Source: Parvularcula sp. BBD 1991-13 (lineage in GTDB: Bacteria > Pseudomonadota > Alphaproteobacteria > Caulobacterales > Parvularculaceae). From it: a DNA stretch of 64,000 bases. The position numbers and the translations under genes are program-made. The notes under the pieces were generated by a model. That model was not told the DNA's origin and made no database searches. It was given only the letters and a program-made list of their open reading frames with translations. The stretch covers positions 124,001-188,000 of the forward strand of contig LYSZ01000001.1 in NCBI GenBank assembly GCA_001657385.1, read 5' to 3'. Numbering within the stretch: position 1 is the stretch's first letter; each line of letters starts with the position of its first letter. This document shows, piece after piece, positions 1-9,088 of the stretch.

Positions 1-882
1 CTTGACGTTGCGCGCCAGCGCTTTGGGGTCGACCACCGGCCTGCCGGCGGCGTCGAGCCGGGCGGGCCAGCCGCCGCCGATGATGATCGATCCGGCGCGG
101 GTCTGTTTCAGCGTCAGTTTCTCCGCCGCCGCGTATACAAGGTGCGAGACCAGCGGCGCCGCGGGTGCGGTCACCGAGAGCTGGATCGGGAACGCCTCGA
201 TGTCCATGCGCATCCCCGCCATCTGCGCGATCCGGCCGGAGGCGGCGCCGGCGGCGTTGACGATCCGGCGCGCCTTCACCAGGCCCTGCGAGGTCGTCAG
301 TTCGAACCCCTCGCGGCCGCGCTCGATCGCCGCGACCTCGCAGCCGGACAGAAGCGAGGCGCCTAGCCGATTTGCTGCTTTTGCGAACGCGGGTGCGCAA
401 AGAAGGGGGTTCGCCTTTCCTTCCGTGGGGCAATAGGCGCCGCCCGTCAGCCGTCCGGAAAGGTAGGGCGCGCGGTCCTTCAACGCACTCGCCGAAAGGA
501 GCTCGACGGTCACGCCCGCCGCCCGCTCGATGGCGGCCTTGCGCTCGATCTGGCGCATTTCCGCCTCGCTCGCCGCCACCAGCAGCCCGCCGGTCATGGA
601 GACTTCCAGGTCGGTCCCGAGACGGGACTCGACCTCTCGCCAAAGGTCAATGGAATCAAGGAGTAAGGGGAGCGTCTGCGAGAACGCGGCGGCCCAGTCC
701 GGGCCCAGCCGGACAAACGGATCGTGCGGAATCTGAACATGCAAACTGCCCGCATTGGCCCCCGAGGCGGCGCTGTTGATCTCGTCGCGCTCCAGGAGAA
801 TCACCTTCGCCCCGTCTTCGGCCAGACGCCATGCGGTTGCGCAGCCGGTCAGGCCGCCGCCGATAATTGCTGTATCGTACAT
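1..882 (-). CDS. FAD-dependent amino-acid oxidoreductase (DAO/DadA family), C-terminus cut by window edge
   Basis: The minus-strand frame is open from the ATG at 882-880 to the left edge, giving 294 residues without a stop. The N-terminus is a Rossmann dinucleotide site, GGGLTG at residues 8-13 with the acidic Glu31 that holds the adenosine ribose. The later stretch (positions 61-110 of the window) carries the IIIGGGWP segment seen in DAO-fold enzymes. Such enzymes oxidise D-amino acids, N-methyl amino acids or D-hydroxyproline to imines with FAD. The gene is divergent from a DapA-family lyase, which would fit oxidation of an imino acid followed by deamination of the product, but the substrate cannot be read from the sequence. 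D-amino-acid dehydrogenase, sarcosine-type oxidase and D-hydroxyproline dehydrogenase all remain possible. Confidence 0.85.
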   Translation of the reverse strand, partial: MYDTAIIGGGLTGCATAWRLAEDGAKVILLERDEINSAASGANAGSLHVQIPHDPFVRLGPDWAAAFSQTLPLLLDSIDLWREVESRLGTDLEVSMTGGLLVAASEAEMRQIERKAAIERAAGVTVELLSASALKDRAPYLSGRLTGGAYCPTEGKANPLLCAPAFAKAANRLGASLLSGCEVAAIERGREGFELTTSQGLVKARRIVNAAGAASGRIAQMAGMRMDIEAFPIQLSVTAPAAPLVSHLVYAAAEKLTLKQTRAGSIIIGGGWPARLDAAGRPVVDPKALARNVK

Positions 883-951
883 AATTCGGGATATAATCGT
901 CTCCAAAGCCGCCGAAAGTTGTTTACACCGTTTTGTTCGCCATGGTAACAA

Positions 952-966
952 CTGTACGCAATACAG
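952..966. promoter_or_regulatory. Operator-like palindrome in the divergent promoter region
   Basis: CTGTA and TACAG form a perfect 5-bp inverted repeat around a 5-base spacer. It lies between the divergent FAD oxidoreductase (start 882) and the DapA-family gene (start 1078). The size and TGTA/TACA core resemble operators of GntR-family repressors (general knowledge). No regulator gene is visible nearby, so the binding protein is unknown. The 195-bp gap also holds a second loose repeat, GTTGT at about 918 and ACAAC at about 948. Confidence 0.35.
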
Positions 967-1077
967 AAGGGGCCCGCACCGGATTTTTCTCCGCACGGGC
1001 GGTTATCATTAACACGTCTGATCGCGGTTGATTCGTCCACTATTCAGCCGAGCGGCAGAGAAGCTGACAGAGGCGCA

Positions 1078-2022
1078 ATGTCTGAAAAAGCATTCCTTGG
1101 CAGTTATACAGTTACTGTTACGCCGTTTACGGAAAACGGGGAAGCCGTCGACTTTCCGGCCTTCAAGAAATTCCTCGACTGGCAGCTCGAGGCCGGGGTT
1201 CCGGGGGTCATCATTCTCGGCACGACCGGGGAGTTTCTCGCCATCGGCGAGGCGGAGCGCGAGGAGATCGTCGAAACCGCGGTCAAGCATATCGCCGGCA
1301 GGGCGCCGGTGCTGGTCGGCGCCACCGACGCGCATACGCCGACGGCGGTGCGCTACAGCCGCCAGGCGGCGGAACTGGGGGCGGACGGGCTGATGATCGC
1401 GCCGCCCTATTACTACACGCCGACCCATGACGAGATTTTCAGGCATTATCAGGCGATCGCCGAAGCGGTGTCGCTGCCGATCATGCTCTATAACAATCCG
1501 TTCACCACCAATGTCGACATGCCCGCCTCCCTGGTCGGCAGGCTCACCCGCGCTTTCGAGACGGTCCGTTACATCAAGGAAGCCAGCATGGACGTCGCGC
1601 GCGTCTATGACATCGTGGAGGAAACCGAGGGCGTGATGAACGTCTTCGCCGGCGAGCGCATCGTCGAGAGCTATCTCCTGGGCGCGGTCGGTTATGTCAA
1701 TCCCTATGGAAACTATCTCCCTTATGCGACCTCGCGCATCTGGGATTTCCTGGTTCAGGGCCGCATCGACAGCGCCAAGGCGATCGAGCGTCTCGTCAAC
1801 AAGCTCGATCACATCATCGCCGAGGGCCATCCCACCTACGGCCATCAGTGCTATTCCAAGGCGCTGGCGGCGGCGGTCGGCATGCCGGTCGGCGACGTGC
1901 GCCCGCCGCTGACAACCTTCGCCGAACTGGGCGAGGAGGGCGAGCGCCGCCGCGAGAAGATCGTCAAGATCATCGCCGAAATCGACGCCCTGATGGAAAA
2001 ACTGGACTCCAAGGCGGCCTGA
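1078..2022 (+). CDS. Dihydrodipicolinate synthase/N-acetylneuraminate lyase family protein
   Basis: This 314-residue TIM barrel belongs to the class I aldolase DapA/NAL family. The substrate-carboxylate motif GTTGE is at residues 48-52, the catalytic tyrosine at Tyr138 (LYNNP) and the Schiff-base lysine at Lys167 (YIKEAS), so the catalytic set is intact. Length is slightly above canonical DapA (about 290). True DapA is unlikely given the context. Members beside FAD imino-acid oxidases often act as 1-pyrroline-4-hydroxy-2-carboxylate deaminases in hydroxyproline breakdown, or as sugar-acid dehydratases or aldolases. The start follows a purine-rich GACAGAGG stretch. It is probably the first gene of a rightward operon with the two genes downstream. 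Confidence 0.85.
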   Translation: MSEKAFLGSYTVTVTPFTENGEAVDFPAFKKFLDWQLEAGVPGVIILGTTGEFLAIGEAEREEIVETAVKHIAGRAPVLVGATDAHTPTAVRYSRQAAELGADGLMIAPPYYYTPTHDEIFRHYQAIAEAVSLPIMLYNNPFTTNVDMPASLVGRLTRAFETVRYIKEASMDVARVYDIVEETEGVMNVFAGERIVESYLLGAVGYVNPYGNYLPYATSRIWDFLVQGRIDSAKAIERLVNKLDHIIAEGHPTYGHQCYSKALAAAVGMPVGDVRPPLTTFAELGEEGERRREKIVKIIAEIDALMEKLDSKAA

Positions 2023-2071
2023 GCTCCGCCGGGACCTGTCCGAAGCTGTCCGAAAGCGTATCACGGAAGTT

Positions 2072-3214
2072 ATGACCGAAGCTGAAGCACGCGACCCGGC
2101 GCCGGCGCTATTCCGGCCTTTTTCCCTGCGCGACGTCACGTTCCGTAACAGGATCGTTCTCTCGCCCATGTGTCAGTACAGCGCCGAGGACGGATTCATC
2201 ACGCCCTGGCATCTCGATCACCATGCGCGGTTCGCCCTTGGCGGGCTCGGCGGCGCGATGGTGGAATCGACGGCGGTGGTGCGCGACGGCCGCATCACGC
2301 CGTCCTGCCTCGGCGCCTATCTGGACGATCATGTGGCGGGGCTGGCGCGCATTGTCGACGCCTATCACAGGGCCGGCGCGCCGGTCGGCATCCAGCTTTC
2401 CCACAGCGGACGCAAGGGCAGCGCCGCCGCGCCGCTCGACGGCGCCGCGCCGCTCGCCTCCTGCGCGCCGGAACGGGCGTGGGAGACCGTCGCCCCCAGC
2501 GCCGAGCCGCTGACGCCGGACTGGCCGACGCCGAGGGCCCTTGACCAAGGCGAGATCGAAGGCTTCGTCGAGGCTTTCGCGACCGCCGCCCGGCGCGCCG
2601 TCAAGGCGGGATTCGATTTCGTCGAGATTCACGGCGCCCACGGCTATCTCATCCACAGTTTCGTCTCGCCCCTGTCGAACCGGCGCAACGACGCTTTCGG
2701 CGGCGACATCGAGGGGCGCGCGCGCTTCCCGGTCGCGATCGCCGAAGCCGTTCGCGGCGCGATCCCGGAGACGATGCCGCTTCTCTATCGCGCGTCGGCG
2801 GTCGACGGCGTCGAGGGCGGGCTGGAGCTTGAAGACACGATCGTCCTTGCGCAAAAGCTCAAGGCCGCGGGGGTCGACCTGATCGACTGCTCTTCCGGCG
2901 GGATCACGGGCGCCTCCGGGCGCGCCCACGCCAGGCCGTCTCCCGGCTATCTTGTTCCTTACGCAGAGGAAATTCGCCGCAAGGCGGAGATCCCGACCAT
3001 GGCCGTGGGTCTGATCACGAGCGCACGCCAGGCCGAGGCGATCATCGCGGAGGGGCGGGCCGATCTCGTCGCGCTGGGCCGGCAATTGCTCGCCGATCCC
3101 GCCTTCGCCTATCACGCGGCCCTTGAACTGGGGCGTCCCGACCCGGCCGGCGTGCTTCCCGAGGCGTACGCATTTTTCCTGCGGCGCCGGTCGGACAGCG
3201 CCAGGAAAGCGTAG
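2072..3214 (+). CDS. NADH:flavin oxidoreductase, Old Yellow Enzyme (YqjM/NamA-like)
   Basis: A 380-residue FMN-binding TIM barrel. It has the thermophilic-like OYE signature SPMCQYSAEDG with the redox-tuning Cys34, the QLSHSGRKGS segment (about residues 108-117) and the substrate-binding His187 and His190 in the motif HGAHGYLIH. These enzymes reduce activated C=C bonds of enones, nitro compounds or dienoyl substrates with NAD(P)H. It lies 49 bases after the DapA-like gene on the same strand, so co-transcription is likely. Its role in the cluster is not evident; it may reduce an unsaturated intermediate. Confidence 0.9.
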   Translation: MTEAEARDPAPALFRPFSLRDVTFRNRIVLSPMCQYSAEDGFITPWHLDHHARFALGGLGGAMVESTAVVRDGRITPSCLGAYLDDHVAGLARIVDAYHRAGAPVGIQLSHSGRKGSAAAPLDGAAPLASCAPERAWETVAPSAEPLTPDWPTPRALDQGEIEGFVEAFATAARRAVKAGFDFVEIHGAHGYLIHSFVSPLSNRRNDAFGGDIEGRARFPVAIAEAVRGAIPETMPLLYRASAVDGVEGGLELEDTIVLAQKLKAAGVDLIDCSSGGITGASGRAHARPSPGYLVPYAEEIRRKAEIPTMAVGLITSARQAEAIIAEGRADLVALGRQLLADPAFAYHAALELGRPDPAGVLPEAYAFFLRRRSDSARKA

Positions 3215-3257
3215 GAGCGCAAGGCGCGCCACGAAAGACAGGCGAAAGGAACAGCTC

Positions 3258-4082
3258 ATGACGCAACCCTGCATCATCAGCGTGGCGATCACCGGATCGG
3301 TGCCGCGCAAGGAAAACAATCCCGCCGTTCCGATCACCGTCGTCGAGCAGATCGAATCGACTCACGAAGCCTATGAAGCGGGCGCCACGCTGGTCCATAT
3401 CCACACCCGCCGCGACGACCAGACGCCGGTGATCGACGCCGACCGCTTCGCCGCCGTGCAGGAGGGCGTGCGCAAGCACTGTCCCGGCATGATCACGCAG
3501 TTCTCCACCGGCGGGCGCTCGGGCAAGGGCGCCGAGCGCGGCTCCATGCTGCGCCACCGTCCGGACATGGCGTCGCTGGCGACCGGCTCGTGCAACTTTC
3601 CCACCATCATCTACGAAAACGCGCCGTCGCTGATCGAGGAATTGGCCGGCGCGATGCGCGAACACGACATCAAGCCGGAGATCGAGGTGTTCGACCTGGC
3701 GATGCTTTACAACGCCGCGACGCTGGTCGAGCGCGGCCTGCTCGATCCGCCCCTGCATGTGCAGTTCGTTCTCGGGGTGAAAAACGCTCTTCCGGCGCGG
3801 CGCGACATTCTCGAATTCGAAGTGGCGAAGCTGAAAGAACTCATGCCGGACGCGACCTGGGTCGCCGCCGGGATCGGGCGCTGGCAGGCGCCGGTCAATC
3901 GCTGGTGCCTTGAGATGGGCGGGCACATGCGCACGGGCCTTGAAGACAATATCCGTCTTGATGCGGATCGCCTCGCGCCGTCGAACGCGGCGCTGGTCTC
4001 GCTGTGCCGCGAGATGTGCGACGAAGCCGGCCGCCCGGTCGCCACGCCGCAACAGGCGAGGGACATTCTGTCCCTGAACTGA
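3258..4082 (+). CDS. BKACE family 3-keto-5-aminohexanoate cleavage protein (DUF849)
   Basis: 274 residues from the ATG at 3258, preceded by AAAGGA eight bases upstream; the frame is open further upstream but without family similarity. The zinc-binding pair His47 and His49 (LVHIHTRRDD) and the N-terminal ITGSVPRKEN segment are typical of beta-keto acid cleavage enzymes. These condense a beta-keto acid with acetyl-CoA to give acetoacetate and a new acyl-CoA, as in lysine, carnitine or other catabolism. It closes the catabolic operon and is followed by a probable terminator. The true substrate is unknown. Confidence 0.9.
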   Translation: MTQPCIISVAITGSVPRKENNPAVPITVVEQIESTHEAYEAGATLVHIHTRRDDQTPVIDADRFAAVQEGVRKHCPGMITQFSTGGRSGKGAERGSMLRHRPDMASLATGSCNFPTIIYENAPSLIEELAGAMREHDIKPEIEVFDLAMLYNAATLVERGLLDPPLHVQFVLGVKNALPARRDILEFEVAKLKELMPDATWVAAGIGRWQAPVNRWCLEMGGHMRTGLEDNIRLDADRLAPSNAALVSLCREMCDEAGRPVATPQQARDILSLN

Positions 4083-4089
4083 TCTTTTT

Positions 4090-4133
4090 GCCCCGGCGGG
4101 CGCGGAGAGCCGGTCGGGGCGCGTTTTCTTTTT
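4090..4133 (+). terminator. Probable intrinsic terminator after the BKACE gene
   Basis: GCCCCG at 4090-4095 can pair with CGGGGC at 4115-4120, extended by a bulged GC/GCCGG segment. It is followed by GCG and two T tracts (4124-4127 and 4129-4133). It sits right after the stop codon at 4082. The rest of the gap to 4526 shows no gene I can support. Confidence 0.55.
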
Positions 4134-4525
4134 CACCGGCTTTCGCGTCGCCGCCGCCCCTTGAACGGGCCGCGCGACCCGGCGGGTTGTCGCCGCTCGC
4201 CCGGCCGCGGCGCTATTTTCCCTTCGCTAATTTTCCCTGGTGCTATTCTTTCGGCGCTGTCCCTTCACCGCGTTGCGGCGAAGCCGGGAAGGCCGCGCAG
4301 CGGCGCTGCGGGCGGACAAACGGAAGGGTGGCGGGGCGGGCATGACGGCGTCGGCGAGTAGCTGTATCACGACGCATCCGCAACGCGCCTGCGCGAGGCG
4401 GAGCGCCCCCGCGACCCGGTTCGCGGCAATGCGCCGCATATGCGCATGCGGCGCCGGTCTTGTTGAACGGCCGCTCGACCCCGAAAGCGGCGCGGCGACA
4501 GGTGGAAAAGGAGGCTGCGGCCCGC

Positions 4526-5497
4526 ATGAGCGAGATGACCAATTCGATCGGCGCCCTTTACGCCTATGACGTGGACGGGCGCGGACGCGGGTGGCGGCTC
4601 GATCCGGAACACATTCCCGCCCCTAAGGACGGCGACGGCTACCGCTGGGTGCATCTCGACATGGATCATCCGGGCGCAGAGGCGTGGATCGCGGCGCAGG
4701 CGGACCCGCTGGTCGCGGAAGCGTTGACCATCGAAGACACCCGGCCGCGCTATTTCCGTTTCGGGGAAGGCTTTTTGCTGAACCTGCGCGGCGTCAATCT
4801 CAACCCGGCGTCCGACCCGGAAGACATGGTCTCGATCCGCCTTTGGGCCTGCGGGCGTCTGATCGTTTCGGCGCGGCGGCGGCTCATGGCCGTGGTCGCC
4901 CTGCGCGAGGCGCTGGAGGCGGGCGCCGGGCCGCAGACGCCGGGGCGGTTCATCGCCGCCCTGTCGGAAGGCCTGACCGAACGCATGGCGCCGGTCGTCG
5001 ACGGCGTCGCCGACGAGGTCGACGCGCTGGAGGAGACCAGCCTCGACAGCGCCGCGGGCCTGCGCGCGTCGCTTGTCGACATCCGCCGCACCACGATCGT
5101 CCTGCGGCGCTACATAGGGCCGCAGCGCGACGCCCTCGGCCGCCTCGCCGGGGAAAGCGGGGATTTTTTCGACGCGGCCGATCAGACCCGCCTGCGCGAG
5201 ACTATTGATCGCATCACCCGCCTGGTGGAGGAGATGGACGCCGTGCGGGAACGGTGCGCGGTCTTGAACGATCAGTTGGCGGACGCCCGCGCCGAGGAAA
5301 TGAACCGCAACATGATGGTCCTGTCGGTCGTGGCGGCGATCTTCCTGCCGCTCGGGTTTCTCACCGGCCTTCTTGGCGTGAATGTCGGCGGCGTGCCCGG
5401 CGCCGACAATCCTTATGCGTTCGCGCTCCTGTGTTTGCTGATGACGCTGGTCGGCCTGGGCATCACGCTGTTTTTCAGAAAGCTGAAATGGATATGA
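4526..5497 (+). CDS. CorA/ZntB-like divalent cation transporter
   Basis: 323 residues from the ATG at 4526, with AAGGAGG at 4508-4514. The protein has the CorA layout: a large cytoplasmic N-terminal domain, a long helix, and two C-terminal membrane segments (about 265-283 and 297-316) joined by a periplasmic loop. The loop begins with GVN at residues 284-286 followed by VGGVPG. CorA proper has GMN; GVN/GIN with GGxPG is usual in the ZntB subgroup, so zinc (proton-coupled uptake) is more likely than magnesium. The stop codon overlaps the start of the MscS-like gene. Confidence 0.85.
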   Translation: MSEMTNSIGALYAYDVDGRGRGWRLDPEHIPAPKDGDGYRWVHLDMDHPGAEAWIAAQADPLVAEALTIEDTRPRYFRFGEGFLLNLRGVNLNPASDPEDMVSIRLWACGRLIVSARRRLMAVVALREALEAGAGPQTPGRFIAALSEGLTERMAPVVDGVADEVDALEETSLDSAAGLRASLVDIRRTTIVLRRYIGPQRDALGRLAGESGDFFDAADQTRLRETIDRITRLVEEMDAVRERCAVLNDQLADARAEEMNRNMMVLSVVAAIFLPLGFLTGLLGVNVGGVPGADNPYAFALLCLLMTLVGLGITLFFRKLKWI

Positions 5498-8484
5498 TCC
5501 GCCTCCCCCTGACTGCCGTCCAGGTCGCCGCGCTGTCGGCCGCGCTGGTCATTGCGCTGGTCGTCATGGGGACCGCCGCGCCGCCGGCGCAGGCCCAAAC
5601 GCAGACCGAGACCCAGGCAGAGACCGCCGCGCCGGCCGCTGCGCCTACCGCTGCGCCCGTCGATCTCGACCGGCAGGCCGCGTTCATCGCCGATGAAGAA
5701 AGCGCGGCGGCTGATCTTCGCGGCGCGTTCGAACAGGCGGCGGCGGCGGATCTCGAAACGCTGCAGCGGTCGCTCGGCGAACGGCGCGAAAAGGTCGACG
5801 CGGCGTTAGCACGCCTGCGGGAGGAACAGGCGGCGCTGCAGTCGCGTCTTCCGGCGTCGCCTTCCGCCGGGCCCACCGCCGGCGCCGACAATGCGGACAT
5901 GGACAGCGCCGGCGACGGCCCTGCGGGCGGCGCGGCCGGCGATGACGGCGGGGGCGCCGGCGCTTCGCAGATGTCCGACGCCGAAGCCGCGGCGCGCCTC
6001 AAGGATGAGCAACGTCTCGCCGCCCTGAACGATGCGATCGACCGCGCCGAGCTTGTCCGCCGCGACTATGACGGGCTGATGGCGCATGTCGCCGAGGCCG
6101 CCATGCGGGCGTCCCTGCAACAGGCGGTGGATGAGCGGCGCGCGGACATCGAAGCGGCGGGCCGCCGGCTGGAGGAAGCCGCGGACGAGGCCGCGCTCAT
6201 CGCCCTGCGCGAGGAGTTGCGCGCGCTTCGCGACGCGGGCGCGGAAGCCATCGCGCCTTTGAAGACCTCGCGCGAGCGCCTCCAGGCCGATCTTGAGCGG
6301 CTGGGGCCGCCCCCCGCCGAAGGCGAGGCGGAGGAATCCCGGGAAATCGCCGAGGAACGCGACAAGCTGCGCGGCGCGCTCGCCATCGAGGACGGAATCA
6401 TCCGCCAGGCCGATCTCAACGCAGCCGACGTCAACCGGTTGCTCGCCGATATCTCCCGGCGCCGCCGCGACCAGTTTTACAGCCAGATCCTGACCCGCGG
6501 GCCGACCCCGTTGAACGGATCGCTGATCGGTCCCGCCGCGCGCAGCGCTTCCGACGCGTTCGCGGCGATCGCCGACAGCGCTCGCGACTGGCGCGCGACG
6601 AAAACCGCCAGCGGCGCGCTCGCCCGGGCCTACGCCCATATCGGCGTCAGCCTGTTCGTGGGGTTTTTACTGTTCGTCCCCGCACGGCGCTGGGCCAATC
6701 GCCGCATTCTTGACCGGCTTCAGCGCCTCGAACCGACGCCGGGGCGCCGGGCCTGGGCGGCGCTGTTGCGGATCTTCGCCCGGGCCGCGCCGGGGGTCGC
6801 CGCGGGCCTGATCGTGATGGCGGCGCTCGGCGCGCAGAGCGTCGTCGATGAGCGGACAAGCGCCCTGGCGCGCGCGGTCTGGTTCGGTCTCGTCGGGCTC
6901 CTCACGGCGGAAGCGGCGGCGACCGCGATCCTGTCGCCGAGCGTTTCCGGCTGGCGCCTCATGCCGCTCGACAAACGCTGCGGTCAGGCCGTCAAGGCGA
7001 TCTTTCTGGCCTTTGTTTTCCTGTTTTTCACCGACCGCGTCGCCAGCGCCGGCACGGCGGTTTTCGGCGGCGGCCAGGAATTGCCGCGCCTGCAAAGCGC
7101 GCTCATCGCGGTTTCGATGGGCGTCCTGATCGTTCTGCTGTCGCGCCGGCAGCTCTGGTCGCTGGACGATCATCGCAAGGACGCCTTCAGCGACGACGCC
7201 AAGACCTTCGCCCGGATGATCCGGAAAGGGGCTCTTGTCGTCGGCGTTCTGATCATCGCGGCGACGCTCTACGGATATGTCGCCCTCGGCTATTTCGCCG
7301 CCACCCGCGCGTTCATGCTCGGGGGGCTGTTGCTGCTGGGCCTGTTCGTCCGGCTGATCGTGCAGGAGGCGCTGCGCACGCTTGACCAGACCCTGAGCGG
7401 CAGGAAGTCGAGACCCGAGGACGAGACCGACAACGAGCGGCTGATCTTTTTCTGGATCGGCGCGTTCGTCGACCTGCTGATCGTCCTCGCCCTGCTGCCG
7501 CCCGCGGCCATGGCGCTCGGCGCCGAATGGGTCGATGTGCGCGACATGGCGACCAACGCGTTTTTCGGCTTCAAGGTCGGGAATTTCACCATCTCCCTGG
7601 CGCAGGTGTTGGGGGCGATCTCCCTCTTCGCGGCCATTCTCGCGGTGACGCGATTTATCCAGCGCACCGGCGAGAAACGCTTTTTCCCCCGCACCCGCCT
7701 CGATGTGGGCGTGCAGAATTCCCTGAAGACGCTGATCGGCTATGTCGGCCTGGTGATCGCCATCATGGCGTCGGTCAGCGTGCTCGGATTCAACCTCTCC
7801 AACCTTGCGATCATCGCCGGCGCCTTGTCGGTGGGCATCGGCTTCGGGCTTCAGAGCATCGTCAACAACTTCGTGTCCGGGCTCATTCTCCTGTTCGAGC
7901 GTCCGATCAAGGTGGGCGACTGGATCGTCGTCAGTTCCGGGGAGGGCACGGTCAAGCGCATCAGCGTCCGATCGACGGAAATCGAGACCTGGGACCGCTC
8001 CTCCATCATCGTGCCGAACTCGGAGCTGATCTCCTCTTCGGTCACCAACTGGACCCACAAGGACCGGTGGACGCGGCTGATCATCCCCGTGGGCGTATCT
8101 TATGACAGCGATCCGCGCGAGGTCGTGAAAATCCTCGAAGGCGTCATCAACGCCAACAGCAAGGTGATGCGCTTCCCAGAGCCATACGTATTCTTCAGCG
8201 GTTTCGGCGACAGCTCGCTCGATTTCGAACTGCGCGTGTTCCTGCGCGAGACGTCGGACCGCATTCCGATGCTGACCGAGCTTCGCATCGCGACCTTTGA
8301 AGCGCTGAAGGCCGCCGGCGTCGAAATCCCGTTCCCGCAGCGTGACCTGCATGTGCGCTCCGCGCCGGGCCTTTCCGGTATTTCGTCCGCACCCGGCGCC
8401 GCGCCGGCGCATGAGGCGCATGAGGCGCAGGACGAGCCGGCGGCGGACGGCGATGCGGGCAATCCGGCGAAGGCCGCCGAGTAA
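5494..8484 (+). CDS. DUF3772 domain-containing mechanosensitive channel of the MscS family
   Basis: 996 residues from the ATG at 5494, which overlaps the transporter stop as ATGA; an alternative ATG lies at 5488. An N-terminal signal peptide ends near APPAQA. A periplasmic, Ala/Glu-rich coiled-coil region with the DUF3772 module spans about 30-370. A set of membrane helices follows, then the MscS core: the pore helix at about 770-800 (GALSVGIGFGLQS) and the beta domain with LLFERPIKVGDW and VPNSELISS. The extended multi-helix form resembles MscK/YbiO-type channels, which release solutes under hypo-osmotic shock. The Ala/Gly/Glu-rich tail after about residue 960 looks disordered. Confidence 0.9.
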   Translation: MIRLPLTAVQVAALSAALVIALVVMGTAAPPAQAQTQTETQAETAAPAAAPTAAPVDLDRQAAFIADEESAAADLRGAFEQAAAADLETLQRSLGERREKVDAALARLREEQAALQSRLPASPSAGPTAGADNADMDSAGDGPAGGAAGDDGGGAGASQMSDAEAAARLKDEQRLAALNDAIDRAELVRRDYDGLMAHVAEAAMRASLQQAVDERRADIEAAGRRLEEAADEAALIALREELRALRDAGAEAIAPLKTSRERLQADLERLGPPPAEGEAEESREIAEERDKLRGALAIEDGIIRQADLNAADVNRLLADISRRRRDQFYSQILTRGPTPLNGSLIGPAARSASDAFAAIADSARDWRATKTASGALARAYAHIGVSLFVGFLLFVPARRWANRRILDRLQRLEPTPGRRAWAALLRIFARAAPGVAAGLIVMAALGAQSVVDERTSALARAVWFGLVGLLTAEAAATAILSPSVSGWRLMPLDKRCGQAVKAIFLAFVFLFFTDRVASAGTAVFGGGQELPRLQSALIAVSMGVLIVLLSRRQLWSLDDHRKDAFSDDAKTFARMIRKGALVVGVLIIAATLYGYVALGYFAATRAFMLGGLLLLGLFVRLIVQEALRTLDQTLSGRKSRPEDETDNERLIFFWIGAFVDLLIVLALLPPAAMALGAEWVDVRDMATNAFFGFKVGNFTISLAQVLGAISLFAAILAVTRFIQRTGEKRFFPRTRLDVGVQNSLKTLIGYVGLVIAIMASVSVLGFNLSNLAIIAGALSVGIGFGLQSIVNNFVSGLILLFERPIKVGDWIVVSSGEGTVKRISVRSTEIETWDRSSIIVPNSELISSSVTNWTHKDRWTRLIIPVGVSYDSDPREVVKILEGVINANSKVMRFPEPYVFFSGFGDSSLDFELRVFLRETSDRIPMLTELRIATFEALKAAGVEIPFPQRDLHVRSAPGLSGISSAPGAAPAHEAHEAQDEPAADGDAGNPAKAAE

Positions 8485-9088
8485 CGCCCATCCGCGCCGC
8501 ACTGCCCTTCATCTTGCCGGCATCATCTTTGTGCTGATTGAAAGGCGGGCCGCCGCGAGCGCCGGCCTTCTCCGGCCATGGGCGCTTTGCCGCCATTGGC
8601 GCGGCGCGCCGACGCAAGTCCGCAGTTGCCGGGGAGGGGTTTTGTCGCGCCGTTGCGGTTTCGTCGGGTCTCCGCAAGCCGGCGCGGCCGCGATTACATT
8701 TTTGTTTGTATTTTTCTTTAAAGGCAATATAGTGAAATAGTGAGGAGCGATATTTAAAATCAAAGCTGCAAGCTCCGACATGTTAAGTCTGTAATACGTT
8801 AAGCCTGTTTTTTCCTTGGTTTTTTCGCGTCGCCATCGGGTCCCTGCGTCGGTTCGCTGCGTTGGGTTCCTGGCGGCAGTCTGCCGCGTGGGCGTCGTTC
8901 GCGGACGTTACTGATAGCCGTTCCCAGGTTTGTTCATGGGCCGCATGCCGTCTTTCCGGCAAGGGTGCAGTTTTGTCGCCTTACGTCGGCGTTTCCAGTC
9001 GCCGTTCATGCGCCGGCTTTTTTTGTCTTCCGCCTTGCTTTGGTCTTCAGCATTACGCCTGCGCGACCGCAACCGTTAGAGGGATTCC
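8485..9088. other. 604-bp intergenic region, AT-rich in the middle, with tandem GTTAAG repeats
   Basis: No coding region is supported. From about 8695 to 8820 the sequence is clearly AT-rich compared with its surroundings, as in a promoter or a foreign segment. Two direct repeats, GTTAAGTCTG (8782-8791) and GTTAAGCCTG (8798-8807), lie 16 bases apart and could be an activator or repressor site for the operon starting at 9089. From 8820 to 9080 the plus strand is poor in A and rich in T and G, which may be a long 5' leader; a T7 run lies at 9018-9024. Confidence 0.4.

Noticed and set aside
6667-8502. A 611-codon minus-strand frame across the MscS-like gene
   Set aside because: Same effect: antisense to a conserved channel core, with an Arg/His/Gly-rich low-complexity product.
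8782-8807. A CtrA box at the GTTAAG repeats
   Set aside because: The TTAA elements are 12 bases apart, not the 7 required.
9001-9024. A terminator or attenuator just before the Hint lipoprotein (T7 run at 9018)
   Set aside because: Only a 4-bp stem can form in front of the T run.
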